Below are positions 51,095 to 58,801 of a DNA stretch of 64,000 nt, piece after piece; positions within the stretch are counted from its first letter, which is position 1, and each line of letters opens with the position of its first letter. The translations under genes and the position numbers were made by a program. The notes beneath the pieces are model-generated. The model saw nothing but the letters and a program-made list of their open reading frames with translations, was not told the origin of the DNA and ran no database searches. The stretch covers positions 61,872 to 125,871 of the forward strand of contig CAMIKG010000007.1 of the NCBI GenBank assembly GCA_946221915.1, in the 5' to 3' direction. This stretch comes from an uncultured Erwinia sp. (GTDB taxonomy: Bacteria; Pseudomonadota; Gammaproteobacteria; Enterobacterales; Enterobacteriaceae).

Positions 51095-51385
51095 TCAGGC
51101 AACGGCCGGCTCACTGATCTCAATATGGGTAATGTACATACCCGCATGGGCCATAATGGCGATCAGTTTATCAACGCTAAACAGGTGAATTTTACCACGC
51201 ACCAGTTCTGAGACGCGTGGCTGGGAAATGCCCAGCGTCTGGGCAACTTCCGCCTGGCTCATCCCTCTTTTCGTGATCCATGCATTCAGCGCAACCATGA
51301 GCTGGGAACGAATTTTCATATTCTCCGTTTCCTGGTGGCTGTCGCTAATCGCGTCCCAGACATTATCAAACGTTTGAATTTTCAT
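51095..51385 (-). CDS. HigA-type antitoxin, XRE family
   Basis: The 96-residue protein has a Cro/C1-type helix-turn-helix (MSQAEVAQTLGISQPRVSELVRGK) and a C-terminal segment HAGMYITHIEISEPAV. The N-terminal ~25 residues may wrap the toxin. It overlaps the upstream toxin gene by 20 bp, with the toxin first, as in HigBA modules. It should neutralise the toxin and autorepress the pair. The family name is by resemblance. Confidence 0.85.
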   Translation of the reverse strand: MKIQTFDNVWDAISDSHQETENMKIRSQLMVALNAWITKRGMSQAEVAQTLGISQPRVSELVRGKIHLFSVDKLIAIMAHAGMYITHIEISEPAVA

Positions 51386-51725
51386 TTTTACGCTCCTGAA
51401 TCAAAAACTTGTAACGTTTCTTCGCCAGCTGGACATCGGGAAGACTGGTCACCGCCGTTTTCTTCTGAAAGCAGTGCAGGACATATACCGCCTCCTGAAA
51501 CTTCGCCACATACATCGCGCGATAAATACCGTTGTCATCCTTAACGCGAATTTCGCGAACGCCCGAACCGACGGCGGTAAAGGGTTTCCAGTCTGCCGGG
51601 TTAACGCCCAGTTGTACCCGATCCAGCTGGTGGCCTATCTCCTGACGGGCATCTTCAGGAAAAGCCCGTAAATCATCCAGACTGCTGTCCACGAATCGTA
51701 GTGATTTCCGCATCCGTTGCTCCAT
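51366..51725 (-). CDS. HigB/Gp49-like toxin of a type II toxin-antitoxin pair
   Basis: The 119-residue basic protein matches the phage-derived Gp49/HigB-like RelE superfamily: FVDSSLDDLRAFPEDARQEIGHQLDRVQ, VREIRVKDDNGIYRAMYVAKF, YVLHCFQKKTAVTSLPDVQLAKKRYKFL. These toxins are generally ribosome-dependent mRNA interferases. A second ATG 12 bp inside (MRKSLRF) has GGAG before it and may be the true start. It is upstream of and overlaps the antitoxin gene. The module separates umuC from uvdE and umuD. Confidence 0.85.
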   Translation of the reverse strand: MEQRMRKSLRFVDSSLDDLRAFPEDARQEIGHQLDRVQLGVNPADWKPFTAVGSGVREIRVKDDNGIYRAMYVAKFQEAVYVLHCFQKKTAVTSLPDVQLAKKRYKFLIQERKNENSNV

Positions 51726-51736
51726 TATACTAAATT

Positions 51737-51756
51737 ACGTATAAAATCCAATACGT
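51737..51756 (-). promoter_or_regulatory. Inverted repeat upstream of the toxin-antitoxin pair
   Basis: ACGTAT-N8-ATACGT lies 11 bp upstream of the toxin start and is a plausible operator for the XRE antitoxin. The rest of the 51726-52011 gap contains no gene or other structure I can support. Confidence 0.5.
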
Positions 51757-52011
51757 CTTTGCACATATACGGGCAAACAGGCAGCTCAGCAACCCCCTCT
51801 CTGGCTGACTGCGGCAATGCTCGAAAAATATCGTGTGTACGGGCTGGCAGCACAAAAAAGAGTGAAGAAAGAGAATGGAGACAAAGCGGCTTATGGCCTC
51901 TCTCACCTCAACGTATCCTGCTGCTGAAGAGTCACCTGTCGGGAAACGGGGGAAGATGGCCTCGCGCAGTCGCTGCCCATAATGAGCAGCGCTGCCGGGT
52001 CATTCGATCAA

Positions 52012-52986
52012 TCAAATGTCGGTTATGCGTTTTGTCGCCAGAGCACGGGCATAGAGCTGATCCCTGGCGATATTTTTCATTTTCACTTCGCACATAATAT
52101 CGAACGCAGTAAATGACAGCGCCCAGTCATTCAGCGTGTCATTAAAATAATAGTCCGAGTGGGCACGCAATTTGGTTTTCGACAACCCAAGCACACGCTG
52201 GTCCGGGAAGCCATGCTCAGGAATAATGCCTTCCTGCGAAACCGAGTAGTGCAGCACCGGCCTGACCCCGCGCCATGATTCCTTAATCAACGCGATACGC
52301 GGATCGCTGGCCGCAATAAAGGCATTCTCTTTCACCCAGTGATGATGGATATCCAGCACAATCGGGCAGAGTTCTTTTGCCTGTAATACATCATCCAGTG
52401 AACAGGAGATTTCATCATTTTCCACCGTCAGCATCAGCCTTGCTTCCGGGCTAAGCCGGGCAAAACTTTGCTGAAAACCGGCGAAGCCTTTTTCGCCATT
52501 CATATGGATATTGATTTTGAAATCCTGAAATGTTCTGCCGTACCCCATATGTGTCGCACAGAGCGTATGGTATTCGATATCTTCAAGCGCGCGTTCAACC
52601 ACATCGGGGTTGCCTGATGCCAGGACCGTATACTGACCAGGATGGAAAGAGAGGCGTATGTTATGCGCTCTGGCAATGTCACCACATTTGCTCATCAGCG
52701 GCGATAAATCTGGCAGCAACTCCCGGTAGAGCTGACTCGCTTCCGGCACGGTAAACAGCGGCAGTAACTCGCTGCCAATCCTCATCATGCGTAAAGACTG
52801 CGGCATTAACGCCAGCTGTTCGAGCGTCAGCAACAGATGCGTTAAATTCATCCTGGCGATTTCATCAAGTAAAGCGATTCTGCTGTCGTTATCTAAACTC
52901 AGAAAGCGTTTACGGGTGGTGGCTTTGAAAGGGAAAGGTTGTTTTAGATCGCCATTTAAGTACTTACATGCAAAGCCTAATTTCAT
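52012..52986 (-). CDS. uvdE: UV damage endonuclease UvdE/UvsE
   Basis: UvdE is a TIM-barrel metal-dependent endonuclease that nicks DNA 5' to UV photoproducts and starts an alternative excision repair. The start MKLGFACKYL has AGGAGG at optimal spacing and gives 324 residues; the longer frame to 53097 is not supported. Family motifs: RLSFHPGQYTVLAS, HMGYGRTFQDFKINIHMNGEKG, LTVENDEISCSLDDVL, PIVLDIHHHWV, HYSVSQ. The metal ligands (His, Glu, Asp) lie in these. It is 139 bp downstream of umuD on the same strand and may be cotranscribed with it under SOS control. Confidence 0.93.
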   Translation of the reverse strand: MKLGFACKYLNGDLKQPFPFKATTRKRFLSLDNDSRIALLDEIARMNLTHLLLTLEQLALMPQSLRMMRIGSELLPLFTVPEASQLYRELLPDLSPLMSKCGDIARAHNIRLSFHPGQYTVLASGNPDVVERALEDIEYHTLCATHMGYGRTFQDFKINIHMNGEKGFAGFQQSFARLSPEARLMLTVENDEISCSLDDVLQAKELCPIVLDIHHHWVKENAFIAASDPRIALIKESWRGVRPVLHYSVSQEGIIPEHGFPDQRVLGLSKTKLRAHSDYYFNDTLNDWALSFTAFDIMCEVKMKNIARDQLYARALATKRITDI

Positions 52987-53125
52987 GCCACCTCCTGTTA
53001 AAAGACACTGGCTAAGTTTAACAGCTAAATGCCAGTTAGCTTCCTGCACAGGAATGATGGGCGACATTTTCACCGGTACACGGGTGTTAGCGAGCATCCC
53101 TGCCCGCAGTCAGCCGGGTGAGAAC

Positions 53126-53557
53126 TTAACTCTGCGGCGAACTCACGCGTTTAATCACAAAGGTCACCACGCCAAACAGCTCCAGCCCCTGCTCAATATC
53201 AGGAAAGATCGGCGCCCAGGCGCGGTTCATCGGCATTAACACCGGACGCTCACCCAGCAGCAGTTTTTTCACCGTAAACTCACCGTCCACCGCCGCGACG
53301 ACAATGCTGCCGTGTTGCGCCTTCAGCGAGCTGTCGACCACCAGCATATCGCCATCGCTGATACCTGCGCCTATCATCGAATCTCCCGTGGCGCGCACGA
53401 AGTAGGTGGCGCTGGGATGGTGCACACACAGCTCGTTGAGGTCGAGCGCTTTTTCCACATAATCCGCCGCCGGTGAGGGAAAACCACACGCCACGCTTTC
53501 GAGAAACAAGGGAAGCGGAAGCAGAGCTGGCGACTCTGCAGCACGTAAAATATTCAT
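53126..53557 (-). CDS. umuD: SOS mutagenesis protein UmuD
   Basis: UmuD cleaves itself with RecA help to UmuD', the accessory subunit of Pol V. The start is MNILRAAESPALL with AGGTGAG upstream, giving 143 residues. The cleavage site ACGFPSPAADYVE (Cys-Gly), the catalytic Ser in ATGDSMIGAGISDGDML and the Lys in GEFTVKKLLL are all present, so it should be active. A perfect LexA box lies 18 bp upstream. umuC does not follow directly: uvdE and a toxin-antitoxin pair lie between. Confidence 0.95.
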   Translation of the reverse strand: MNILRAAESPALLPLPLFLESVACGFPSPAADYVEKALDLNELCVHHPSATYFVRATGDSMIGAGISDGDMLVVDSSLKAQHGSIVVAAVDGEFTVKKLLLGERPVLMPMNRAWAPIFPDIEQGLELFGVVTFVIKRVSSPQS

Positions 53558-53575
53558 GATGCTCACCTGTGATAT

Positions 53576-53595
53576 AACTGTATTTATATACAGTA
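53576..53595 (-). promoter_or_regulatory. LexA (SOS) box of umuD
   Basis: The core CTGTATTTATATACAG with a TA flank is a perfect CTGT-N8-ACAG and nearly the same as the umuC box (13 of 16 core bases or more). It controls umuD and possibly uvdE. Confidence 0.92.
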
Positions 53596-53691
53596 TTATC
53601 ATTTTATAAGCGACTCACAACTGAATTTTGCTGCCCGCCGGTTAGCACGCTGATCGGCCAGCAAATTTAGTTTATCACTGGCCGTGCGCCA

Positions 53692-54015
53692 TTAAGGAAT
53701 TCCCAGCCAGCGCAGCAATGCCGTGACCGCTGCCGCAGAGAGAATAATCACAATCAGCGAAGCCTTACGCCAGGCAAGCAGCAGCGCGCAACCCACGCCC
53801 GCCAGCCGGGCAAAACCGGCAAAGTGCTGGCCTTCAAACAGCGTAACGGTTACCGCCACCGCCAGCAGTAAAGTGGTGGCGGCATCCGCTAACAGCGCCT
53901 GGGCAGAGGCGGACAGATTGATGCGGTTGCCAAGTTTAAATCCGGCCAGCCGCAGGCCGTAAGTGCCCAGCGCCAGCAGCGCGATAGCCAAAATAACCAA
54001 AGACGTATGACTCAT
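53692..54015 (-). CDS. azlD: Branched-chain amino acid exporter small subunit AzlD
   Basis: AzlD is the small partner of AzlC in LIV-E type export of branched-chain amino acids. The 107-residue protein starts MSHTSLVILAIALLALGTYG with AGGAGG upstream and has about four hydrophobic helices, including GTYGLRLAGFKLGNRI and a helix ending LLRWLGIP. The long open frame to 54285 is an out-of-family extension. The ATG overlaps the azlC stop by 4 bp (ATGA). Confidence 0.88.
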   Translation of the reverse strand: MSHTSLVILAIALLALGTYGLRLAGFKLGNRINLSASAQALLADAATTLLLAVAVTVTLFEGQHFAGFARLAGVGCALLLAWRKASLIVIILSAAAVTALLRWLGIP

Positions 54016-54680
54016 TGCTGCCTCCTGCGCACCAGTAATCCCAGCAAAGAGAACAGTACCGGCATGCCCACCGGCAACAGCGGCACGCTCGCCAGAGCGA
54101 TCAAGGCGCCGGCAGAGGCGGAAATCAGCGTGGAGAGTTTTTTCAGCGCGGAGAAAATCAGCGCCAGCAGGATAGCCGGGAACACCGCATCCAGGCCAAT
54201 GGCATTGGTGTCCGGGATCAGCTGCCCCAGCGATGTACCCAGCAGCACCCCCAGCGGCCAGCACAGCGCGATGCCGATGCCACACAGCCAGTAGGCGGCT
54301 TTTCGCTGCGACGGCGAAGATTGTGCGAGGCCAAACACCACACTTTCATCGTTCATAATATGGCATCCCAGCCAGCTGCGTTGCCCACAGCCGACCAGGT
54401 CGCGCACCGCAATGCCAAACGGCAGGTGGCGGGCATTGACCAGCATGCCTGCCGCAGCGGCGGCCAGCGGGCTGGCGCCCCCCGCCACCATACTTATAAA
54501 GATAAATTCCGATGCCCCGGCCAGCACCAGCAATGACAGTGACAGCGGCACCCAGAGCGGAAAGCCGTAACTGTGCGCCAGCGAACCATAAGAAATACCC
54601 ACCAGACCATCTGCCAGACACACCAGCGCGATAGCCTTTAACACATCACTCTTCAGTGAAGAAACCCTGTAAAAACGCAT
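54012..54680 (-). CDS. azlC: Branched-chain amino acid permease AzlC family
   Basis: The 222-residue inner-membrane protein has about six helices and the AzlC-family motif set: LADGLVGISYGSLAHSYGFP, LAGASEFIFISMVAGGASPLAAA, NARHLPFGIAVRD, HIMNDESVVFGL. With AzlD it is expected to export branched-chain amino acids or analogues. It is divergent from an XRE-cupin regulator with operator-like repeats between them, so regulation by that protein is likely. Confidence 0.9.
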   Translation of the reverse strand: MRFYRVSSLKSDVLKAIALVCLADGLVGISYGSLAHSYGFPLWVPLSLSLLVLAGASEFIFISMVAGGASPLAAAAAGMLVNARHLPFGIAVRDLVGCGQRSWLGCHIMNDESVVFGLAQSSPSQRKAAYWLCGIGIALCWPLGVLLGTSLGQLIPDTNAIGLDAVFPAILLALIFSALKKLSTLISASAGALIALASVPLLPVGMPVLFSLLGLLVRRRQQ

Positions 54681-54693
54681 TATACCTATCTCA

Positions 54694-54758
54694 TATCGAA
54701 CGAAACTCCATTATAATGAACGCCTGAATATCGTTTTTCAAGCCGAACGAAACGTTCG
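54694..54758. promoter_or_regulatory. Repeated operator-like sites between azlC and the XRE-cupin regulator
   Basis: ATCGAACGAAAC occurs near 54696, and the palindrome CGAACG-AAA-CGTTCG at 54744-54758 continues into GATAT. The two share GAACGAAAC. Their position between divergent genes suits a shared regulator site. A TATAAT is present at 54712-54717. Confidence 0.55.
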
Positions 54759-54779
54759 ATATAACAAACAGGGCCGTTT

Positions 54780-55328
54780 ATGACACAACCGATCGCCATT
54801 ATCGCTAAAGGACTGGTGCGTGAGCGCCAGCTGGCAGGTCTTTCACTGGCGGAAGTGGCGCGCCGTGCCGGTATCGCCAAGTCCACCCTGTCGCAGCTGG
54901 AAGCCGGTAACGGGAATCCCAGCCTGGAAACGTTATGGGCGCTGTGTGTGGCGCTGAATATTCCGTTTGCGCGTTTAATGGAGCCGCAAATCAGCAAAAC
55001 CCAGGTGATTCGCCGTGGAGAGGGACCGCGGGTGGTTGCCGAGCTGGCAAACTATCAGGCGACGTTACTGGCGACCTGCCCGCCTGGCGCGCGGCGCGAT
55101 ATCTATCTGCTGACCACCCAGCCTGGCGCGGATCGGCTGTCGCACCCGCATCCGCCAGGGTCGGTGGAGCATATTGTTATCACCCAGGGCCGGGCACTGG
55201 TGGGGCCAGCCGAGGCGCCGGTGGAGCTGAACGCGGGCGACTATATCTGTTATCCGGCGGACCAGACGCATATTTTTAAAGCACTGGAAGCCGATACGCT
55301 GGCGGTGCTGGTTTCCGAACAGCAGTAA
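54780..55328 (+). CDS. XRE-family regulator with C-terminal cupin domain
   Basis: The 182-residue protein has an N-terminal helix-turn-helix (LSLAEVARRAGIAKSTLSQLEAGNGNPSLETLWALC) and a C-terminal cupin (HPHPPGSVEHIVITQGRALVGP... YICYPADQTHIFKAL). Such proteins sense a small metabolite through the cupin pocket. It is transcribed divergently from azlCD, so it likely regulates that exporter and itself. The effector is not known. Confidence 0.9.
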   Translation: MTQPIAIIAKGLVRERQLAGLSLAEVARRAGIAKSTLSQLEAGNGNPSLETLWALCVALNIPFARLMEPQISKTQVIRRGEGPRVVAELANYQATLLATCPPGARRDIYLLTTQPGADRLSHPHPPGSVEHIVITQGRALVGPAEAPVELNAGDYICYPADQTHIFKALEADTLAVLVSEQQ

Positions 55329-55338
55329 TGCTTAAGCA

Positions 55339-55358
55339 GCAGCCTGGCGACAGGCTGC
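55339..55358 (+). terminator. Hairpin after the XRE-cupin gene
   Basis: An 8-bp stem, GCAGCCTG / CAGGCTGC, with loop GCGA lies just after the stop, without a T-tract. Confidence 0.4.
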
Positions 55359-55443
55359 CTGCTCACTCTTCTGCCGCTACGCTGGCAATTCCGCGCTCAT
55401 TTATCACACTTAAGCGTTATCCCGGAAAAAATGCGGAGGCGTT

Positions 55444-56007
55444 ATGTCAGCGAACAGCAGCAAAATTGATTTCCCGCCTGGACAGGTCAGGAAATATCTC
55501 GAACCCGGCCCGATAGTGCTGATCTCTTCACACTGGCAGGGAGAAAACGACATCATGACCCTTGGCTGGCATACCATTATGGAATTTTCACCGTCGCTGG
55601 TGGGCTGCATGATTTCCGCCGGTAACCACAGTCATCAGCTGATTCGTAACAGCCGGCAGTGTGTAATTAATCTGCCCACGGCTGATATGGTCGATAAGGT
55701 GGTGGCGATTGGCAACAGCAGTGGCAGTGAGGTGGATAAATTTGCGCAAAACCAGCTGACGCCGCTGGCGGCCAGTCAGGTTAGCGCGCCGCTGATTGAC
55801 GAATGTTTCGCTAATTTCGAATGCCAGCTGTATGACGACGCGCTGGTGGAAAACTATAACTTCTTTATTTTCGAAGTCGTCAAAGCCCATGTGCGCCGCG
55901 CGCCGGAGTTCCCGCAAACCCTGCACTATACCGGCGACGGAATTTTCAATATTTCCGGCGAGCAGTACCTTAATAAGCGTGCCGACTTCCGTCCATGGAT
56001 GTTATAG
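55444..56007 (+). CDS. Flavin reductase-like domain protein (FMN-binding split barrel)
   Basis: The 187-residue protein starts at an ATG with GGAGG 4-5 nt upstream. It matches the flavin-reductase-like fold: GPIVLISSHWQGENDIMTLGWHTIMEFSPSLVGCMIS, NHSHQLIRNSRQCVINLP, and a C-terminal LHYTGDGIFNISGEQYLNKR. Members bind FMN and often serve as a reductase for a monooxygenase or as stand-alone diflavin enzymes. The partner is not evident here. Its end overlaps the end of the convergent acetyltransferase by 6 bp. Confidence 0.87.
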   Translation: MSANSSKIDFPPGQVRKYLEPGPIVLISSHWQGENDIMTLGWHTIMEFSPSLVGCMISAGNHSHQLIRNSRQCVINLPTADMVDKVVAIGNSSGSEVDKFAQNQLTPLAASQVSAPLIDECFANFECQLYDDALVENYNFFIFEVVKAHVRRAPEFPQTLHYTGDGIFNISGEQYLNKRADFRPWML

Positions 56008-56526
56008 GCCGACAGGCGGCAGCGTGCTGTCCCCTTCCCCGAGCGCACGCTGCAGGAATACCGTATCCACCCACTGGCCGTGCTTCAGCCCGACCGAACG
56101 CAGCGTACCACAGTGCTGAAAACCGAGTGCGCGATGCAGTCCCAGCGAGCCCTGATTTTCGCTATTGCCGACATTCGCGATCAGCTGGCGATACCCCTGC
56201 TGTTCCGCCCAGTGAATCGCCTGTTGCAGCAACGCTTTACCCACCCCGCGACCGGTAAAGGCCGGGTCGACATACACCGAGTCTTCCAGCGTGTAGCGAT
56301 AGGCATGGCGCGTGCGATAAAACGAGAGGTAGCAGTAGCCCACCACCCGCTGGTCGATTTCCGCCACCAGCCAGAGCAGCCCCTCCTGCTGAATTTTCGC
56401 CAGACGGCAGGCCAGTTCGGCGCAGGAAGGCGGTGAGGTTTCAAAACTGGCGAGTCCGGTGTTAACGTGATGCGCGTAGATGGCCTGAATGGCAGGAAGA
56501 TGACTTTCGTCTGCAGCAAGAATGTT
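56002..56526 (-). CDS. GNAT acetyltransferase, phosphinothricin/methionine-sulfoximine type
   Basis: The preferred start is GTG at 56526 (VNILAADESHLPAIQAIYAHHV), giving 174 residues with CCGGAA upstream. The sequence follows the phosphinothricin N-acetyltransferase-like subfamily: VNTGLASFETSPP, VVGYCYLSFYRTRHAYRYTLEDSVYVDP, acetyl-CoA loop FTGRGVGKALLQQ, NSENQGSLGLHRALGFQHCGTL. Substrates in this group are phosphinothricin or methionine sulfone and sulfoximine. Which applies here cannot be told. Confidence 0.88.
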   Translation of the reverse strand, partial: NILAADESHLPAIQAIYAHHVNTGLASFETSPPSCAELACRLAKIQQEGLLWLVAEIDQRVVGYCYLSFYRTRHAYRYTLEDSVYVDPAFTGRGVGKALLQQAIHWAEQQGYRQLIANVGNSENQGSLGLHRALGFQHCGTLRSVGLKHGQWVDTVFLQRALGEGDSTLPPVGL

Positions 56527-56630
56527 CACGGTGCTTTTTTTCCGGTAGTTTGAACTAAAGAGAGAGTAACGCATTCCGGTGAACTCTCTTAGTGGCTAAA
56601 ACTTATGATTCGTATAAGGAAAAGGACCTG

Positions 56631-57515
56631 ATGGCAATGCTGAATCTGGAGCAGCTGGCAACTTTTCGCCTGGTTATCGCCAGAGGCAGTTTTTCCGCCG
56701 CCGCAGAACAACTCGGTCTGTCACAGCCCGCTGTCAGCCAGCAGGTCCGTCAACTGGAACACTTTTTCCAGTCACGTCTTGTGGAACGCAGCGGCAGAGG
56801 TGTTAAAGCTACGGCGGCAGGCCAGTCGCTGCTGGCGCACAGTGAACCCATCGACGCGGCGATTGCCGCTGCCTGTCAGGCCGTCGCCAGCCATGCGCAG
56901 GCAATTAGCGGCACCATTACCATTGGTACCGGTGCCACCGCCTGCATTCATTTGCTGCCGCCGCTGCTGCAGCAACTGCATCAGGACTACCCGCTGCTGA
57001 ATATTGTCGTCACCACTGGCAGCACCCGCCAGGTGATCTCGGCGGTGGAAGAGCAGCGCCTGAATCTCGGTCTGGTAACACTGCCTGCGAGTGGTAAAAA
57101 CGTCGCGATTACGCCCCTGATACAGGATGAGATGGTGGCGATTTTTGCCGCACACAACGCTGACGCCCTGACTGAGCCTGCCGCCAGTAATCTGCAGCAC
57201 CTACCGATGATTGTCTTTGAATCTGGCAGCAGCACCCGCGAATTGATTGACCAATGGTTTGCGCTGGCCGGGGAACGTATTACCCCGATTATGGCGCTCG
57301 GCAATATCGAAGCGATTAAGCAAATGGTAAAAGCAGGACTGGGATATAGCATCGTCCCGCGGATGTCGGTCAGTTCCGCTGCACAATGCGCAGGACTGGT
57401 GGTCTGTTCACTCCAGCCGCCGCTGATACGCACCCTGGGCACCGTGATGCGCCAGGATAAACCGCTGACGCGCGGCATGATCAAATTGCTTGCCGCGCTG
57501 GGCGATACTCAATGA
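56631..57515 (+). CDS. LysR family transcriptional regulator
   Basis: The start at 56631 (MAMLNLEQLATFRLVIARG) follows AAGGAAAAGGACC; an earlier GTG at 56592 is less likely. The 294-residue protein has a LysR winged helix (GSFSAAAEQLGLSQPAVSQQVRQLEHFF) and a periplasmic-binding-like effector domain (GTITIGTGATACIHLLPPLLQQL... IEAIKQMVKAGLGYSIVPRMSV). It is divergent from the acetyltransferase and 17 bp upstream of an NTF2-like gene. The target is not certain; either neighbour is possible. Confidence 0.92.
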   Translation: MAMLNLEQLATFRLVIARGSFSAAAEQLGLSQPAVSQQVRQLEHFFQSRLVERSGRGVKATAAGQSLLAHSEPIDAAIAAACQAVASHAQAISGTITIGTGATACIHLLPPLLQQLHQDYPLLNIVVTTGSTRQVISAVEEQRLNLGLVTLPASGKNVAITPLIQDEMVAIFAAHNADALTEPAASNLQHLPMIVFESGSSTRELIDQWFALAGERITPIMALGNIEAIKQMVKAGLGYSIVPRMSVSSAAQCAGLVVCSLQPPLIRTLGTVMRQDKPLTRGMIKLLAALGDTQ

Positions 57516-57532
57516 AAGGAACGGAAATAACC

Positions 57533-57868
57533 ATGTCTGTAGTCGATCCGGTAGCAAAACAGTTTGACGCCTATAACGCTCACGATCTGGAGGCTTTCCT
57601 CGCCTGCTTTAGCGAAGACTTTACCGCCTGGCGCATGCCAGCGGATGCCCCTTCCTCCAGCGGCAAAGCTGCACTGCGTGAGTTTTATGCCAGCCACCGT
57701 TTTAACAACCCGGCGCTGCGTGCCGAGCTGCTGTCGCGTACCGTATTGGGCAACCAGGTGTTTGATCATGAGCTGATTTATGGCATCAATGAGCAGCCAA
57801 TTGAAAGCATCGCCATTTTCGCCGTTGAAAATCAGTTAATCACCCGCGCCTGGTTCTGGTTTGCCTGA
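57533..57868 (+). CDS. NTF2-like (SnoaL-type) nuclear transport factor 2 fold protein
   Basis: The 111-residue protein starts at the ATG giving MSVVDPVAKQFDAYNAHDLEAFLACF, with GGAA upstream. It has the cone-shaped NTF2-like sequence plan: AHDLEAFLACFSEDFTAW, LREFYASHRFNNPALRAEL, VFDHELIYGI and the last strand LITRAWFWF. This steroid-delta-isomerase-like fold serves many enzymes and binders. The role is unknown. It is likely cotranscribed with the LysR gene. Confidence 0.85.
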   Translation: MSVVDPVAKQFDAYNAHDLEAFLACFSEDFTAWRMPADAPSSSGKAALREFYASHRFNNPALRAELLSRTVLGNQVFDHELIYGINEQPIESIAIFAVENQLITRAWFWFA

Positions 57869-57979
57869 TGGCAAAGGCAGCAAATAAACGCCGATAGCAC
57901 CTGCGGTACTGGTGTGCGGCGTCAGGAGATGTCTACAATAAACCACTCAAAGAACGGATTAACAGGCAGGAGTCTGACT

Positions 57980-58525
57980 ATGGCAACTGAATACGCAATT
58001 GTCGCCGGTGGCTGTTTCTGGTGCACCGAAGCGGTATTTAAAGATGTGATTGGCGTCGAATCAGTCGAGAGTGGCTACATTGGCGGCCATACGGCCAATC
58101 CCACCTATGAGCAGGTCTGCAGCGGCAATACCGGTCATGCGGAAGCGATTCGCATCGGTTTTGACCCGGAAAAACTGCACTACGGCGATCTGCTGGACAT
58201 CAGCTTTGCCACCCACGATCCCACTCAGCTGAACCGTCAGGGCAACGATATTGGTACCCAGTACCGCACGGCGATTTTCCCGCTTAGTGACGCGCAGCGC
58301 GCAGAAGCCGAGGCGGCGATTCAGCGCGCGCAGCAGGATCATCAGCAGCCGGTGGTGACCACTATTGAAACCGGTGAATGGTATCCGGCTGAGGAGTATC
58401 ACCAGGATTACTGGAGCGGACGTGGTCAGCAGAACGGTTACTGCCTGGCGGTAATTCCACCAAAGCTGCAGAAACTGCGCAAAAGTTATGCGAATCGGGT
58501 GAAGTCGCTAAACCCTGATGGTTAA
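57980..58525 (+). CDS. msrA: Peptide methionine sulfoxide reductase MsrA, short form
   Basis: MsrA reduces the S-epimer of methionine sulfoxide in proteins. From the ATG at 57980 (AGGAG upstream) the protein has 181 residues. The active site GGCFWCTEAVF is at the N-terminus, followed by GYIGGHTANPTYEQVCSGNTGHAEA, FATHDPTQLNRQGNDIGTQYRT and AEEYHQDYW. A Cys follows the catalytic Cys region (FWC), differing from the FWG of the main enterobacterial MsrA, so this is probably a second, subfamily copy. It may work with the MsrB partner encoded elsewhere. Confidence 0.93.
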   Translation: MATEYAIVAGGCFWCTEAVFKDVIGVESVESGYIGGHTANPTYEQVCSGNTGHAEAIRIGFDPEKLHYGDLLDISFATHDPTQLNRQGNDIGTQYRTAIFPLSDAQRAEAEAAIQRAQQDHQQPVVTTIETGEWYPAEEYHQDYWSGRGQQNGYCLAVIPPKLQKLRKSYANRVKSLNPDG

Positions 58526-58561
58526 GGCTTAACCGGATATAACAAAAGGGAAAAAATCTGC

Positions 58562-58590
58562 TTGACCGTAACCACTCGACTCCCTATAGT
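58562..58590 (+). promoter_or_regulatory. Promoter of tRNA-Ser
   Basis: TTGACC (58562-58567) and TATAGT (58585-58590) are separated by 17 bp. A GC-rich discriminator (AGCGCCCCG) follows, typical of stringently controlled stable-RNA promoters. The tRNA begins 43 bp downstream. Confidence 0.85.
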
Positions 58591-58632
58591 AGCGCCCCGT
58601 TGCCACCCTGCGGGTGGCGGCGCAAACAATAT

Positions 58633-58720
58633 GGTGAGGTGTCCGAGTGGCTGAAGGAGCACGCCTGGAAAGTGTGTATACGGCAACGTATCAAGGGTTC
58701 GAATCCCTTCCTCACCGCCA
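58633..58720 (+). tRNA. serX: tRNA-Ser (anticodon GGA)
   Basis: The 88-nt sequence folds as a class II tRNA with a long variable arm. The acceptor GGTGAGG pairs with CCTCACC, the 3' end GCCA is encoded, the D-arm is present, the anticodon loop CTGGAAA has GGA at 58667-58669, and the T-loop is GGTTCGAATCC. It decodes UCC and UCU. It has its own promoter and a terminator 10 bp after the end. Confidence 0.97.
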
Positions 58721-58730
58721 TATTCAAGAA

Positions 58731-58762
58731 AAAGTCTGAACTCACGTTCAGACTTTTTTTTT
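58731..58762 (+). terminator. Intrinsic terminator of tRNA-Ser
   Basis: An 11-bp perfect stem, AAAGTCTGAAC / GTTCAGACTTT, with loop TCAC runs into a stretch of nine T. Confidence 0.95.
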
Positions 58763-58801
58763 GCATATTCCCCGAGAGGGAGGGTGAGAAGCCTCGACCT
58801 C

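Noticed and set aside
53010..53030. Possible LexA box before uvdE (CTG...CAG)
   Set aside because: The spacing between CTG and CAG is 11, not 10, and the core CTGT-ACAG is absent.
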